64,000 nt of DNA from Paenibacillus xylanexedens (GTDB lineage Bacteria > Bacillota > Bacilli > Paenibacillales > Paenibacillaceae): contig NZ_VEIO01000006.1 in assembly GCF_007680605.1 (NCBI RefSeq), forward strand, positions 167,790 through 231,789, in the 5' to 3' direction. A program made the position numbers and the translations under genes. The notes below the pieces were generated by a model. It was not told the DNA's origin, did not search any database, and was given only the letters and a program-made list of their open reading frames with translations. Positions 16,920 to 26,151 of the stretch are shown here, piece by piece. The first letter of the stretch is position 1. Every line of letters starts with the position of its first letter.

Positions 16920-19778
16920 ATGTATATGTATGGGATAACGGAAGCAAGGAACCTGTTGGAACGGATTCTACTGCACCTGAGAAGACCATGGATTGGAGCA
17001 CGCCTTCTCGTGATTTTCGGCACGCTAAGTGCCATTTTTCCGTTTACATTGTTCTATGGCGTGCAATTTGTACTCACTAGTGCTGCGGCATTGGTTGCCC
17101 TTCGTTTGTATGGAGGGATCTACGGTTTTGTAACACTTGCGTTAATCTATCTGATTAAAAGCCTGATCGTTGGTATGGATACGCATAACCTTTATATTAT
17201 GGCAGGACATTTTATAGAGTTGATTTGGATGTTGGGCTGGCAACTACGTTCTTCAAAAAAAGGCAGTCTGATCAAAGCTAATGCTGTGTTCTGGGTTTCA
17301 ATGTTGCTTCCTGTAATTGGTTACGGATATTACGTATTAGGTCTGAGTGTGGAAGTGATCAAATATGAATTTATGTACATGGCTGTCGTGAGCATGGTAA
17401 ATGCCCTGATTGCAGGCATTGTAGTTGATTTTTGGATTACGCTGGGGGAACATCAGGCAAAACGCGCAAGCACGATTCCCCTATCCAGAATTGCATTTAA
17501 ATATGTGGTTGCTTTTGTTGTCTTTGTGTCCCTTGTTCTCTTGTCTGTGGATGCCCGGAGACAATTGAGCCAGATGAATGAATCCATATTACGGGATATG
17601 AGGCATGCAGCGAATGCTGTTGTTCAGGATTTAGATCAGCACTATGTAACACCGGATAACCTTGTAGAAAATGTAGAGCGTTATCACCATTTGCTGGGTA
17701 TGAATGTGGTTTTGCTGGATCATCGTAAAGCGATCGTTGTTTCTGGACTGCCCGAATATCAGCCGGGAGAGTTCATGAATATGCAACATTTCCAAGTGAT
17801 TACATCGGCGAGCGGCCCAATATTGTTAAATTCAGAGAAAGCTCATTACACTGATATCCTGGATCATTGGAGACAGGCTTCTTTCATTTATGAGGCTGAG
17901 GAAACGGCAGAAACTCCTTACGAGGTTTTGGTTGAAACCAATTCGTCCCAGTATTACACGCAGATTGAAAAGATCTATTTGACGACGTTGCAATCTTTAT
18001 TCGTTATTATCGTTACATCTATGATTGTGGCAGCCCCTTTGAGTAGCAAAGTGGTAAGTCCCTTACTTCGCTTGACCCGGCTAACAGGTTCTCTTCCACG
18101 TTTATTGTTTCGAAACGGAGGCATGGATTGGCCGAGCAGTCATGTGACTGAGGTGCAAATTCTCATCGGAAACTTACGCAAAATGGCGGATGTATTACTT
18201 GAACAGTTTGAACAGATCAAATTAGACAAGTTAACGCTGGAAGACAGAGTAATTGCCCGTACAAAAGAACTTAAAAACAGCGAAGGCATCAAACGGGCCA
18301 TCATTGAATCTTCGATTGATGCCATTGTCGCGGTTGATTCTCACGGGATCATTATTGAATTTAACCCCGAGGCCGAGAAAATGTTTGGACTTGAGCGGGA
18401 AGAGGTTGTGCAACAGAAACAAGCCCCGTCTCTTTTTCAAGGAGTCGGCTGTAAGGAAATTAAAGTGTTGCTAGAGCGATATCCGTTTGTCGAAGGCAAG
18501 CGGTACACAACAGTTGATGAAATATCAGGTATTCGCAAGGACGGCTCCGTATTTCCGATCGAGTATAAAATTGTAGAGATTCAATTGGGGAAAAACGAGA
18601 CGCTGTACAATCTGTTCATCAAAGATATTACAGAACGTACTCGTGCTGAAGAAGATCGGGTGCGTCATGCCCTTGTGTTGGAGCACCTTAATCTGGAGCT
18701 GTTCCAAGAGAAGGCAGCGATTCAGGAACAGCGCGATATCAGTGAACAATTCATTGAATCGGTTCGCGAAGGGCTTGTCATGTCTGACCGTTCAGGTACG
18801 ATCACGATTGTGAATCGCAGAATCGAAGAGATGTTCGGACTCGGTAATTTCCTTGGAGAATCCATAACTGACTTGGCTCAAGCCATCGATTCAATGGTGC
18901 AGACTGACGACTTCAATCTGACAGAACAGACAAGAGCGTTTCTGAATGGAGAACAAGCATTCATCGAGACCAATTTCTGTTTTGACAATGTGGAGCAAAG
19001 CGTATTTTCGTTGTATATGAAACAGATGGACGTGCCGGGGAAAAATCATGGATTCCTGCTCGTATTTCGTGACTTAACGGGTGAAGAGCGGCTGAATCGG
19101 ATGAAAAATGAGTTGATCAGCGTGGTTTCCCATGAACTTCGTACACCTGTGGCTACTATCATGGGATATGTTGAACTAATGTTAATGTATGACCTTCCGG
19201 CATCCCAACGTAAAGAATTTATGGAGACCATTGCATCTGAAGGCAAACGTCTGAGCAGCTTGCTTGATGATGTGCTTGATATTCAACGTCTGGATAACGA
19301 AGGCATGACTTACCATATGACCTACGTTCCTCTCGTGGATCTGGTTGAAGGTGTAGCAGAGCAGTGGAACATGAAGTCTTCTCAGCGAATCTATGTGCAT
19401 GTCTTTAATGGTGATCTCTTTGCTTATGCGGATCAGAACCGGATCGTTCAAGTATTGCATAATCTGATAGGTAATGCGGTAAAGTACTCTCCAGGAGCAG
19501 AGCGAATTGATGTCACATTATGGGAAGAAGAGGGAGCCCTATGCATTGATGTACGGGATTATGGCATAGGTATTGCCGAGAGTGAGAAGGATCTGCTCTT
19601 TAACAAATTCTATCGTGTAGATAATTCGGATCATCGTCAGATTGGTGGCACGGGCCTCGGATTATATATCTCCCGCAAAATTGTGGAGGACCATCAAGGG
19701 AGTCTGACCTTCATGTCGGCTCCAGGGAAAGGCAGTACGTTCAAAGTCAGGCTGCCCAAACAGGACGTTGTCCTCTAG
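16920..19778 (+). CDS. Large membrane histidine kinase with PAS domains
   Basis: A 952-residue sensor kinase. The N-terminal third is membrane: a five- to six-helix block (about 28-185) followed by another helix (about 195-215), an extracytoplasmic segment (about 220-350) and a final helix near 355-380. Cytoplasmic parts are a short linker, a PAS domain from about 460 (AIIESSIDAIVAVDSHGIII, FGLEREEVV), a coil, a second PAS-like domain from about 610 (ESVREGLVMSDRSGTITIVN), then HisKA with VVSHELRTPVATIMGYVE (His about residue 737) and a HATPase with NLIGNAVKYS, DYGIGI and GGTGLGLYISRKIV. ATG 16920 follows AGGGGG. The ligand is unknown. The likely partner regulator is the divergent gene at 15945-16643. 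Confidence 0.9.
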   Translation: MYMYGITEARNLLERILLHLRRPWIGARLLVIFGTLSAIFPFTLFYGVQFVLTSAAALVALRLYGGIYGFVTLALIYLIKSLIVGMDTHNLYIMAGHFIELIWMLGWQLRSSKKGSLIKANAVFWVSMLLPVIGYGYYVLGLSVEVIKYEFMYMAVVSMVNALIAGIVVDFWITLGEHQAKRASTIPLSRIAFKYVVAFVVFVSLVLLSVDARRQLSQMNESILRDMRHAANAVVQDLDQHYVTPDNLVENVERYHHLLGMNVVLLDHRKAIVVSGLPEYQPGEFMNMQHFQVITSASGPILLNSEKAHYTDILDHWRQASFIYEAEETAETPYEVLVETNSSQYYTQIEKIYLTTLQSLFVIIVTSMIVAAPLSSKVVSPLLRLTRLTGSLPRLLFRNGGMDWPSSHVTEVQILIGNLRKMADVLLEQFEQIKLDKLTLEDRVIARTKELKNSEGIKRAIIESSIDAIVAVDSHGIIIEFNPEAEKMFGLEREEVVQQKQAPSLFQGVGCKEIKVLLERYPFVEGKRYTTVDEISGIRKDGSVFPIEYKIVEIQLGKNETLYNLFIKDITERTRAEEDRVRHALVLEHLNLELFQEKAAIQEQRDISEQFIESVREGLVMSDRSGTITIVNRRIEEMFGLGNFLGESITDLAQAIDSMVQTDDFNLTEQTRAFLNGEQAFIETNFCFDNVEQSVFSLYMKQMDVPGKNHGFLLVFRDLTGEERLNRMKNELISVVSHELRTPVATIMGYVELMLMYDLPASQRKEFMETIASEGKRLSSLLDDVLDIQRLDNEGMTYHMTYVPLVDLVEGVAEQWNMKSSQRIYVHVFNGDLFAYADQNRIVQVLHNLIGNAVKYSPGAERIDVTLWEEEGALCIDVRDYGIGIAESEKDLLFNKFYRVDNSDHRQIGGTGLGLYISRKIVEDHQGSLTFMSAPGKGSTFKVRLPKQDVVL

Positions 19779-19809
19779 TCTGTTTACCGTAAGTTAATAT
19801 CGTATCGTG

Positions 19810-19858
19810 AGCTTTTATCTTTTGGCACGTGACCGTGCGGAAGGTAAAGGCTTTTTTT
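19810..19858 (+). terminator. Probable terminator after histidine kinase
   Basis: AGCTTTTATCTT and AAGGTAAAGGCT pair imperfectly, with a GC-rich inner part, followed by TTTTTTT. Confidence 0.6.
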
Positions 19859-19966
19859 ATCGTTCTAACTTTGTTTTTCTTCATCTGGGATAAAAAAACG
19901 GGAATTTTTGCACACTGTATATAGAGCCATAATTTGCATCCTATGCAAAAGGAGGGCAACCCGTAT

Positions 19967-20071
19967 ATGTTCCGCAAACAAGAGAAAACGCTCATCATCG
20001 TTTGTCTGGTGGCGGCTGTAGTTGTACTATACGCCGTGGTCAAAAGCATCATCCGCATTATGAGTTATTAA
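19967..20071 (+). CDS. 34-residue single-pass membrane peptide upstream of cydAB
   Basis: A short ORF starting MFRKQEKT and ending RIMSY. It has a basic N-terminus, then about 18 hydrophobic residues (LIIVCLVAAVVVLYAVV) and a basic tail. AAAGGAGGG at 19948-19956 precedes ATG 19967 with about ten bases spacing, which makes translation likely. It sits 90 bases before cydA. Small membrane subunits (CydX, CydS) are known in several cytochrome bd oxidases, usually downstream of cydB; whether this peptide plays such a role is speculation. No other family is recognised. Confidence 0.6.
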   Translation: MFRKQEKTLIIVCLVAAVVVLYAVVKSIIRIMSY

Positions 20072-20160
20072 AAATCCTGTCTAGGCATGTACATAACCCA
20101 TAACGATACAACGAAACAATCAAATAACGATAACGATTACGCTGAAAGAGGAGTGTACCC

Positions 20161-21507
20161 ATGTCATCTCTGGACCCTGTACTGCTCAGCCGGATTCTGA
20201 CCGGTCTGACCCTGTTTGTGCATATTATCTTTGCTTCCATTGGTGTAGGCGTTCCGCTCATGATTGCTTTGGCTGAATGGCGGGGGCTACGTACCAATGA
20301 CATTCATTACACCTTGCTGGCTCGTCGGTGGGCGAGAGGTTTTGTGATCACGGTGGCCGTAGGTGTAGTTACAGGCACATCCATCGGCTTACAGCTGAGC
20401 TTGCTGTGGCCCATGTTTATGCGTGTCGCTGGTCAAGCGATTGCATTGCCGCTTTTTATGGAGACATTTGCTTTTTTCGTAGAAGCGATATTTCTCGGGA
20501 TTTACCTATACACCTGGGATCGTTTCAAAAAGAAATACACGCACATGTTGTTACTCATCCCGGTAGCTCTTGGCTCATCCGCTTCCGCGATATTTATCAC
20601 AACCGTGAACTCATTCATGAACCAGCCACAAGGTTTCACCTTGATTAACGGCATCATGAAAGATATCGATCCCATTGCCGCTATGCTGAACCCGGCGACA
20701 CCAACGAAAGTGTCCCATGTGCTCGCTTCGTCCTACACGCTGAGCGCAGGCGTGCTGGCAGGGATTGCGGCGTTCAGTCTTTTGCGTGGACGAGATCATG
20801 TGTATTACAAAAAAGCACTCAAGCTCACAACCGTTTCTGCGCTTGTATTTGCGATTAGCACCGTTATGATCGGTGATTCTTCAGGCAAATTTCTGGCGAA
20901 ATATCAGCCTGAGAAGCTTGCCGCTGCCGAGTGGCATTTCAAAACGATGAAGGAAGCACCGCTCGTCTATGGCGGGATTCTGGATGAAAACAACGAGGTC
21001 AAATATGCTATCGAAATTCCTTATGCGCTGAGCATTTTGGCTGGTAATCGACCGGATACAGAAGTGAAGGGACTGGAAGAATATCCTGCCGATCTCAGGC
21101 CGCCGTTGTCCATCCATTACATGTTTGACCTGAAAGTGACAACAGGGGTTATCATCCTGCTGATTCCGGTACTGTACGTGCTTCGTCGCTGGCTTCCGGG
21201 ACGCAAACCTTATCCCAAATGGCTGCTGCTTGGCATCGTGCTTCTCGGCCCACTGGCGATGATTGCGATTGAACTTGGCTGGATGTTTGCCGAGGTAGGG
21301 AGACAGCCCTGGATTTTGCGCGGATATATGAAGGTGTCCGAGGCGGCAACGACCTCGACTTCGGTTGGATGGATGCTCGTGCTGTTTATTCTGCTGTATT
21401 TGGTGCTGTGTTTCTCCTGTATCCGCGTGATCAGCAAGTTGTTCCGTAATAAGGAAGCGGAGAAGGAACTGGATTCGCTTGGACTGGAAGGAGGCATCGT
21501 GAATTGA
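20161..21507 (+). CDS. cydA: Cytochrome bd quinol oxidase subunit I (CydA/YthA type)
   Basis: A 448-residue integral membrane protein with about nine helices that, with CydB, oxidises quinol and reduces oxygen to water at high affinity. Candidate haem ligands are His21 in LFVHIIFA, His in KVSHVLASSYTLSAG (about residue 185) and Met in IHYMFDLKVTTG (about 321). The region GRQPWILRGYMKVSEA is the well-conserved block of the family. Total length and a short loop between the sixth and seventh helices fit the short-Q-loop subgroup that includes Bacillus YthA. Start ATG 20161 follows GAGGAG. Its stop overlaps the cydB start by four bases, so the two are translationally coupled. Confidence 0.9.
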   Translation: MSSLDPVLLSRILTGLTLFVHIIFASIGVGVPLMIALAEWRGLRTNDIHYTLLARRWARGFVITVAVGVVTGTSIGLQLSLLWPMFMRVAGQAIALPLFMETFAFFVEAIFLGIYLYTWDRFKKKYTHMLLLIPVALGSSASAIFITTVNSFMNQPQGFTLINGIMKDIDPIAAMLNPATPTKVSHVLASSYTLSAGVLAGIAAFSLLRGRDHVYYKKALKLTTVSALVFAISTVMIGDSSGKFLAKYQPEKLAAAEWHFKTMKEAPLVYGGILDENNEVKYAIEIPYALSILAGNRPDTEVKGLEEYPADLRPPLSIHYMFDLKVTTGVIILLIPVLYVLRRWLPGRKPYPKWLLLGIVLLGPLAMIAIELGWMFAEVGRQPWILRGYMKVSEAATTSTSVGWMLVLFILLYLVLCFSCIRVISKLFRNKEAEKELDSLGLEGGIVN

Positions 21508-22538
21508 GCTTTGAAATTGCAGGCATCGCGATATTGTGGACGTTTCTGTTCGGTTATCTGATCGTGGCGTCGATTGACTTTGGCGCAGGATTCTTCAGCT
21601 TTTACAGCATATTGACCGGACATGAAAACAAAATTCATAACATTATTCAGCGCTACCTCTCCCCGGTGTGGGAAGTGACGAATGTGTTTCTCATTTTCTT
21701 TGTGGTGGGGCTGGTCGGCTTCTACCCGGATAGTGCGTTCTTTTATGGTACAGCTCTGCTTGTTCCGGGTTCGCTAGCGATTGTGCTACTGGCAATCCGG
21801 GGGGTGTATTACGCCTACAATACCTATGGTAACCACGGGAAAAATAGCAGCATCTATCTGGCATTGTACGGAGCAACGGGATTGCTGATCCCGGCAGTGT
21901 TCTCCACCATTTTGGCGATATCCGAAGGCGGGATTATCGAGCAGGTAGGCGAAAAGGTATTTTTTCGCTGGCGTGAATTTCTGACAAATCCCTATACATG
22001 GTCTGTTGTATTGCTGGCCTTGGTGAGTGTGCTGTACATTTCGGCGATGTTCCTGTCCTATTACGCGAAGCGAGCGGGCGATGAACCGGCCTTTGGCGTA
22101 CTTCGGGAGTATGCGTTGCTGTGGAGCTTGCCCACGATTTTTGCGAGTTTCCTGGCCTTCCTGCAAATTAACAAACAAAATCCGGCTCACTTTGAACGTA
22201 TGGTGGACATGTCATGGATGTTTATCGCATCCTTTATCTGTTTTGTTATCGCAGTGTCGCTTGTGTGGAAGGAGAAATACCTGGGCTGGTGTTTTATCGC
22301 GGTGATGCTCCAATTTGCCTTTGCCTGGTACGGATATGGTCGCTCACATCTGCCCTATATTCTGTACCCGTACATCAACATTTACGATAGCTTTACGAAC
22401 CGAACGATGGGGATTGCGCTGATCACGGCATTCAGTCTCGGGCTCCTGGTGCTCATCCCATCGCTGGTCCTGATTATGAAGTTGTTCTTGTTTGATGCCA
22501 ATTATGTGCGCGGTAACGCCGGGAAAAGGAAAGGATGA
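21504..22538 (+). CDS. cydB: Cytochrome bd quinol oxidase subunit II (CydB/YthB type)
   Basis: A 344-residue membrane protein with about eight helices, the partner of CydA; it carries no haem ligands of its own in well-studied members. Recognisable features are LFGYLIVASIDFGAGF at the N-terminus, the SPVWEVTNVFLIFFVVG block and ALVSVLYISAMFLSYYAKRAG. Start is TTG 21504 within TTGA shared with the cydA stop, behind AAGGAGG at 21488-21494. The small ORF at 22546 begins seven bases after its stop and is likely part of the same operon. No cydCD transporter genes are in view. Confidence 0.9.
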   Translation: MSFEIAGIAILWTFLFGYLIVASIDFGAGFFSFYSILTGHENKIHNIIQRYLSPVWEVTNVFLIFFVVGLVGFYPDSAFFYGTALLVPGSLAIVLLAIRGVYYAYNTYGNHGKNSSIYLALYGATGLLIPAVFSTILAISEGGIIEQVGEKVFFRWREFLTNPYTWSVVLLALVSVLYISAMFLSYYAKRAGDEPAFGVLREYALLWSLPTIFASFLAFLQINKQNPAHFERMVDMSWMFIASFICFVIAVSLVWKEKYLGWCFIAVMLQFAFAWYGYGRSHLPYILYPYINIYDSFTNRTMGIALITAFSLGLLVLIPSLVLIMKLFLFDANYVRGNAGKRKG

Positions 22539-22545
22539 CTTCGCC

Positions 22546-22818
22546 ATGTTTGCGACGACGATTTCGAATATTCTCTATATGCTGTCTGCTCTGCTACCCC
22601 GGCAACTTTCGGTGCTGAGATCTGCGTGGCCCGCTGGTATTTATCCGGGTGTGCACTTGCATCCGCTTTTGGAAGAAGGGGTGAAAGGCATACCGGGGAT
22701 CACGGGGCTCAGCTTTTTTGAGACGTTTACGATCATGTATGCTCCGCCTCTGATTATGGTGACCGCGATTGTCTTTTTGTTTATCTATATGGCGGTATGC
22801 AAAAATCCAAAGGAATGA
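22546..22818 (+). CDS. Small membrane protein downstream of cydB
   Basis: A 90-residue protein following cydB after seven bases, with AGGAAAGGA upstream of ATG 22546. It has a hydrophobic C-terminal helix (IMYAPPLIMVTAIVFLFIYMAV) preceded by a moderately polar region (IYPGVHLHPLLEEGVKG). Position suggests a third subunit or assembly factor of the bd oxidase, comparable to the small third genes seen after ythAB in Bacillus, but I cannot align it with a named family. The N-terminal 40 residues are less convincing, so the true start could be further in. Confidence 0.55.
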   Translation: MFATTISNILYMLSALLPRQLSVLRSAWPAGIYPGVHLHPLLEEGVKGIPGITGLSFFETFTIMYAPPLIMVTAIVFLFIYMAVCKNPKE

Positions 22819-22910
22819 TTACATTGCCGCTGTAGTTATGTCAGGTGGTACGTCCACTGCCGATGCGGGTAATCTGATGTTAAGAACTGAGGAAGGGAGG
22901 AGGCCCCTTC

Positions 22911-23966
22911 ATGCCCAAAATTCGTTATAACAATATCGATAATGTCAGTACAGACAAGACGCTGAAGGAGTTCAAGCAGTGGAGAGAACAGCGGCGCCGC
23001 AAAGTAAAGGACTATTCCTACAAGGTGCCGAAGTACGAGCCTGAACTGGATTATTTACATGCCAACCGGGACGAAACCACGATCACGTGGATCGGACACT
23101 CCACCTTTTTCATCCAATATTATGGACTGAACATCGTGACCGACCCGGTGTGGGCGGAAAAAATGGGGTTTCAACGCAGACTCGGTGCTCCCGGCATTCC
23201 GATTCAGGATATTCCGCCGCTCGACGTCATCCTTATCTCTCACTCCCACTATGATCACTTACATTTGGCTTCCCTGCGCAAATTGATTACATCGAAGACA
23301 CTGCTGATTGTGCCGGACGGCCTGAAACGCAAGATGATCCGTAAGGGATTCCATCGCTGTCAGGAGATGAAATGGTGGGAGCATATGGTGCTCGGTGGAG
23401 TGAAGATTACGTTTGTGCCTGCTCAGCACTGGACACGCCGAACGTTATTTGATACGAATACGTCTCATTGGGGCGGTTACGTATTGGAGCCGAATCACGC
23501 CGTACGTGTGTCAGAAGAGAGCGCAGCAGCAAAAGAAATGCCAGACCGGTCTGCTTCAGCAAATTCCGAATCACGGAAAGCTCGCGATGACAAACAAGCA
23601 ACAGGTTATCCACCTGTCCTTTATTTTGTGGGGGATACCGGGTATTTCAAGGAGTTCAAAACGATTGGTGAACGCTTCGACATTGGCGTAACGCTGATGC
23701 CGATTGGCGCGTATGACCCCGAATGGTTCATGACCTCCCAGCATGTGACACCAGAGGAGGCATTACAGGGATTCGTAGAAACAGGTTCGCAACTTATGGT
23801 GCCTATGCATTACGGAACCTTCAAGCTGGCGGACGACACACCCAAGGAAGCACTGGATCGGCTGGAGGCGGAGCGGGAACGACTCGACATCGCCAAGGAA
23901 CGGATTAGAGTGCTTGGACATGGTGAAACTCTTCGCATCCGGCATGAAGCCGATGAGACCGAGTGA
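22911..23966 (+). CDS. Metallo-beta-lactamase-fold hydrolase (UlaG/NAPE-PLD-like)
   Basis: A 351-residue zinc-dependent hydrolase. The core motif is ISHSHYDHLH (HxHxDH, about residue 111) with TWIGHSTFFIQYYGLN and VTDPVW before it, FVPAQHWTRR, VGDTGYFKEF and PMHYGTFKL later, which supply the remaining metal ligands. This order is typical of the UlaG-like group that includes N-acyl-phosphatidylethanolamine phospholipase D; the N-terminal PKIRYNNIDNV and WREQRRRK also fit that family. A polar insertion rich in Ser, Ala and Lys (about residues 200-228) lies between HWGGY and the next strand. ATG 22911 follows GGAAGGGAGGAGG. Substrate unknown. A terminator follows at 24083. Confidence 0.83.
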   Translation: MPKIRYNNIDNVSTDKTLKEFKQWREQRRRKVKDYSYKVPKYEPELDYLHANRDETTITWIGHSTFFIQYYGLNIVTDPVWAEKMGFQRRLGAPGIPIQDIPPLDVILISHSHYDHLHLASLRKLITSKTLLIVPDGLKRKMIRKGFHRCQEMKWWEHMVLGGVKITFVPAQHWTRRTLFDTNTSHWGGYVLEPNHAVRVSEESAAAKEMPDRSASANSESRKARDDKQATGYPPVLYFVGDTGYFKEFKTIGERFDIGVTLMPIGAYDPEWFMTSQHVTPEEALQGFVETGSQLMVPMHYGTFKLADDTPKEALDRLEAERERLDIAKERIRVLGHGETLRIRHEADETE

Positions 23967-24082
23967 GCATGAATTAAAAATTCCATGAAAAGTATGTTAA
24001 CCGGGCTAACAAAAGTCAGGCAGATATGGTAATCTATAAACATACGCGCATGAACAGCATATTTACCAAAACTTTAATCCGT

Positions 24083-24117
24083 AAAAAGCGGCTGATTTTC
24101 GAATTTGCCGCTTTTTT
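24083..24117 (+). terminator. Rho-independent terminator after MBL hydrolase
   Basis: AAAAAGCGGC and GCCGCTTTTTT flank a 14-base loop; the T-run is part of the stem end. Confidence 0.85.
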
Positions 24118-24223
24118 GTGTTATAATATGGTGCCAGAATAGGCATCGGATATTGAATCCATGAATTACGCAGGTTGCTATTCATGCAGTATGCAGATTA
24201 ACCAATAAAGGATGGTATGCTTA

Positions 24224-25849
24224 ATGATCAGTACAAGCGGCATCACGCTCCGCTACGGAAAACGTGCACTTTTTGAAGATGTGAATATCAAATTCACGCC
24301 AGGCAACTGTTACGGCCTGATCGGTGCGAACGGAGCCGGCAAATCAACATTTTTGAAAATCTTGTCCGGCGAGATTGAAGCCAACTCGGGAGAGGTGCAC
24401 ATCACCCCGGGCGAACGTATGGCCGTATTGAAGCAAAACCACTTCGAATATGATGAGTACCCGGTTCTCGAAACGGTCATTATGGGTCACGCTCGTTTGT
24501 ATTCCATCATGAAAGAGAAGGATGCTTTGTATGCGAAGGCAGATTTCACAGAAGAAGATGGATTACGTGCAGGTGAGCTTGAAGGTGAGTTTGCTGAACT
24601 GAACGGCTGGGATGCTGAGCCGGATGCAGCAGCACTCCTGATCGGTCTCGGGATCGATCGCGATATGCATGACAAAAAAATGGTAGAGCTTAGCGGTAAC
24701 GAAAAAGTCCGCGTATTGCTGGCTCAAGCGTTGTTTGGCCGTCCGAACAACCTGTTGCTCGATGAGCCTACCAACCACTTGGATCTCGAATCCATTCAAT
24801 GGCTCGAGAACTTCCTGATGGATTATGAAGGTACCGTTATCGTGGTATCCCATGACCGTCACTTCCTGAACAAAGTATGTACGCATATTGCGGACATTGA
24901 TTTTGGTAAAATCCAGCTGTACGTAGGTAACTATGACTTCTGGTACGAGTCCAGCCAATTGGCGCTTGCCTTGCAGCGGGATGCTAACAAGAAAAAAGAA
25001 GAAAAGATTAAAGAGCTGCAAGCCTTTATCCAACGTTTCTCCGCGAACGCTTCGAAATCCAAACAGGCGACTTCCCGGAAGAAACAACTCGACAAAATTA
25101 CGCTGGATGACCTTCGTCCGTCCAACCGTAAATACCCGTTCATTAACTTCAAACCTGAGCGTGAAGCGGGTAAACAGTTGCTTACGGTTGACCGTGTCAC
25201 TAAAGCGGTTGAAGGCGAAAATATGCTGAACGATATCAGCTTTGTGGTGAACAAAGGCGACAAAATCGCGTTTGTTGGCCCGAACGGTAACGCCAAATCG
25301 TTGCTGTTTGACGTTGTGATGGGCGAAACAGAGGCGGATGCGGGAGAATATACTTGGGGTGTAACCACAACACAGGCGTATTTCCCGAAAGATAACTCAC
25401 AATACTTCGATGGTGTAGAGATGAGCCTCGTGGATTGGCTGCGTCAATACTCCAAAGACCAGGATGAGACGTACTTGCGTGGCTTCCTGGGCCGTATGCT
25501 GTTCTCCGGGGAAGAAGCTTTGAAAAAAGCAAGTGTATTGTCCGGGGGAGAGAAGGTACGGTGTATGCTGGCTAAAATGATGCAGACAGGCGCCAATGTG
25601 CTCATTCTGGATGAACCGACGAACCACTTGGATCTCGAATCCATTACGGCACTGAATAACGGTTTGATCGATTTTGATGGCACGATGCTGTTCACTTCCC
25701 ATGACCATCAGTTCATCCAAACGATTGCAAACCGTATCATCGAAATTACGCCTACGGGCCTCATCGATCGTCAGATGAGCTATGACGAGTATCTGGAAAG
25801 CGAAGAAGTAAAAGAGCTGCGTAACAAGATGTATCCTGTTGAAGCTTAA
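24224..25849 (+). CDS. ABC-F family ATPase (YkpA/YbiT type)
   Basis: A 541-residue soluble protein with two ABC ATPase domains and no membrane part, the architecture of ABC-F factors that act on the ribosome. Domain 1 has Walker A GANGAGKST, a signature ELSGNEKVRVLLAQALF and Walker B LLLDEPTNHLDLE. A charged linker (about 240-300, KKKEEKIKELQAFIQRF) follows. Domain 2 has signature LSGGEKVR and a normal Walker B, but its Walker A reads GPNGNAKSLL, with Ala where Gly is usual; the Lys and Ser are kept. The LSGNEKVR signature is shared with YkpA-type members. AAAGGATGG precedes ATG 24224 by eight bases; ATG 24212 lies inside this ribosome site. Antibiotic protection cannot be inferred. Confidence 0.9.
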   Translation: MISTSGITLRYGKRALFEDVNIKFTPGNCYGLIGANGAGKSTFLKILSGEIEANSGEVHITPGERMAVLKQNHFEYDEYPVLETVIMGHARLYSIMKEKDALYAKADFTEEDGLRAGELEGEFAELNGWDAEPDAAALLIGLGIDRDMHDKKMVELSGNEKVRVLLAQALFGRPNNLLLDEPTNHLDLESIQWLENFLMDYEGTVIVVSHDRHFLNKVCTHIADIDFGKIQLYVGNYDFWYESSQLALALQRDANKKKEEKIKELQAFIQRFSANASKSKQATSRKKQLDKITLDDLRPSNRKYPFINFKPEREAGKQLLTVDRVTKAVEGENMLNDISFVVNKGDKIAFVGPNGNAKSLLFDVVMGETEADAGEYTWGVTTTQAYFPKDNSQYFDGVEMSLVDWLRQYSKDQDETYLRGFLGRMLFSGEEALKKASVLSGGEKVRCMLAKMMQTGANVLILDEPTNHLDLESITALNNGLIDFDGTMLFTSHDHQFIQTIANRIIEITPTGLIDRQMSYDEYLESEEVKELRNKMYPVEA

Positions 25850-25867
25850 TTTCGTTTCCAAAATAAG

Positions 25868-25921
25868 AACACACAAAAAACCGCAAGGTCCTTCAAGAGG
25901 GCCTGCGGCTTTTTTTGTGTT
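25868..25921. terminator. Bidirectional terminator after ABC-F gene
   Basis: A long stem with AACACACAAAAAACCGC on one side and GCGGCTTTTTTTGTGTT on the other. T-runs occur on both strands, so it can serve the ABC-F gene and the minus-strand gene at 25963-26151. Confidence 0.85.
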
Positions 25922-25962
25922 GTTATGCTGCAGCTGAATCGCTCCAGTAAATCTGCTGCAAC

Positions 25963-26151
25963 CTAAGATCCGCCTGTACGGCGACGCTGGTTGTTTGGCT
26001 TTTTATTGTTCTGGCTCTTCATGGCTTTAGGGCCGCCTTCAAAGTAAGCACCGGACTGGTTGCCGGAGTTTTGCTGTTCCTTCTTTTGTGCCAGCTTTTG
26101 ACGGATCGCGTCTTGCAGGCTGATCTTTTTCGGTTCATTATTTTCGCTCAT
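25963..26151 (-). CDS. Small basic protein of unknown function
   Basis: A 62-residue hydrophilic protein. It starts MSENNEPKKISLQDAIRQ with a predicted amphipathic helix (about residues 9-24), then a Gly/Asn/Gln-rich and strongly basic tail (NNKKPNNQRRRTGGS). GGAGGG stands upstream of ATG 26151 on the minus strand. The tail suggests binding to nucleic acid or ribosomes, but I recognise no named family. It shares the terminator at 25868-25921 with the ABC-F gene and is otherwise isolated. Confidence 0.72.
   Translation of the reverse strand: MSENNEPKKISLQDAIRQKLAQKKEQQNSGNQSGAYFEGGPKAMKSQNNKKPNNQRRRTGGS

Noticed and set aside
16790..17080. Plus-strand open frame of 96 codons
   Set aside because: It overlaps the start of the histidine kinase in another frame and has neither a ribosome site nor a plausible fold.
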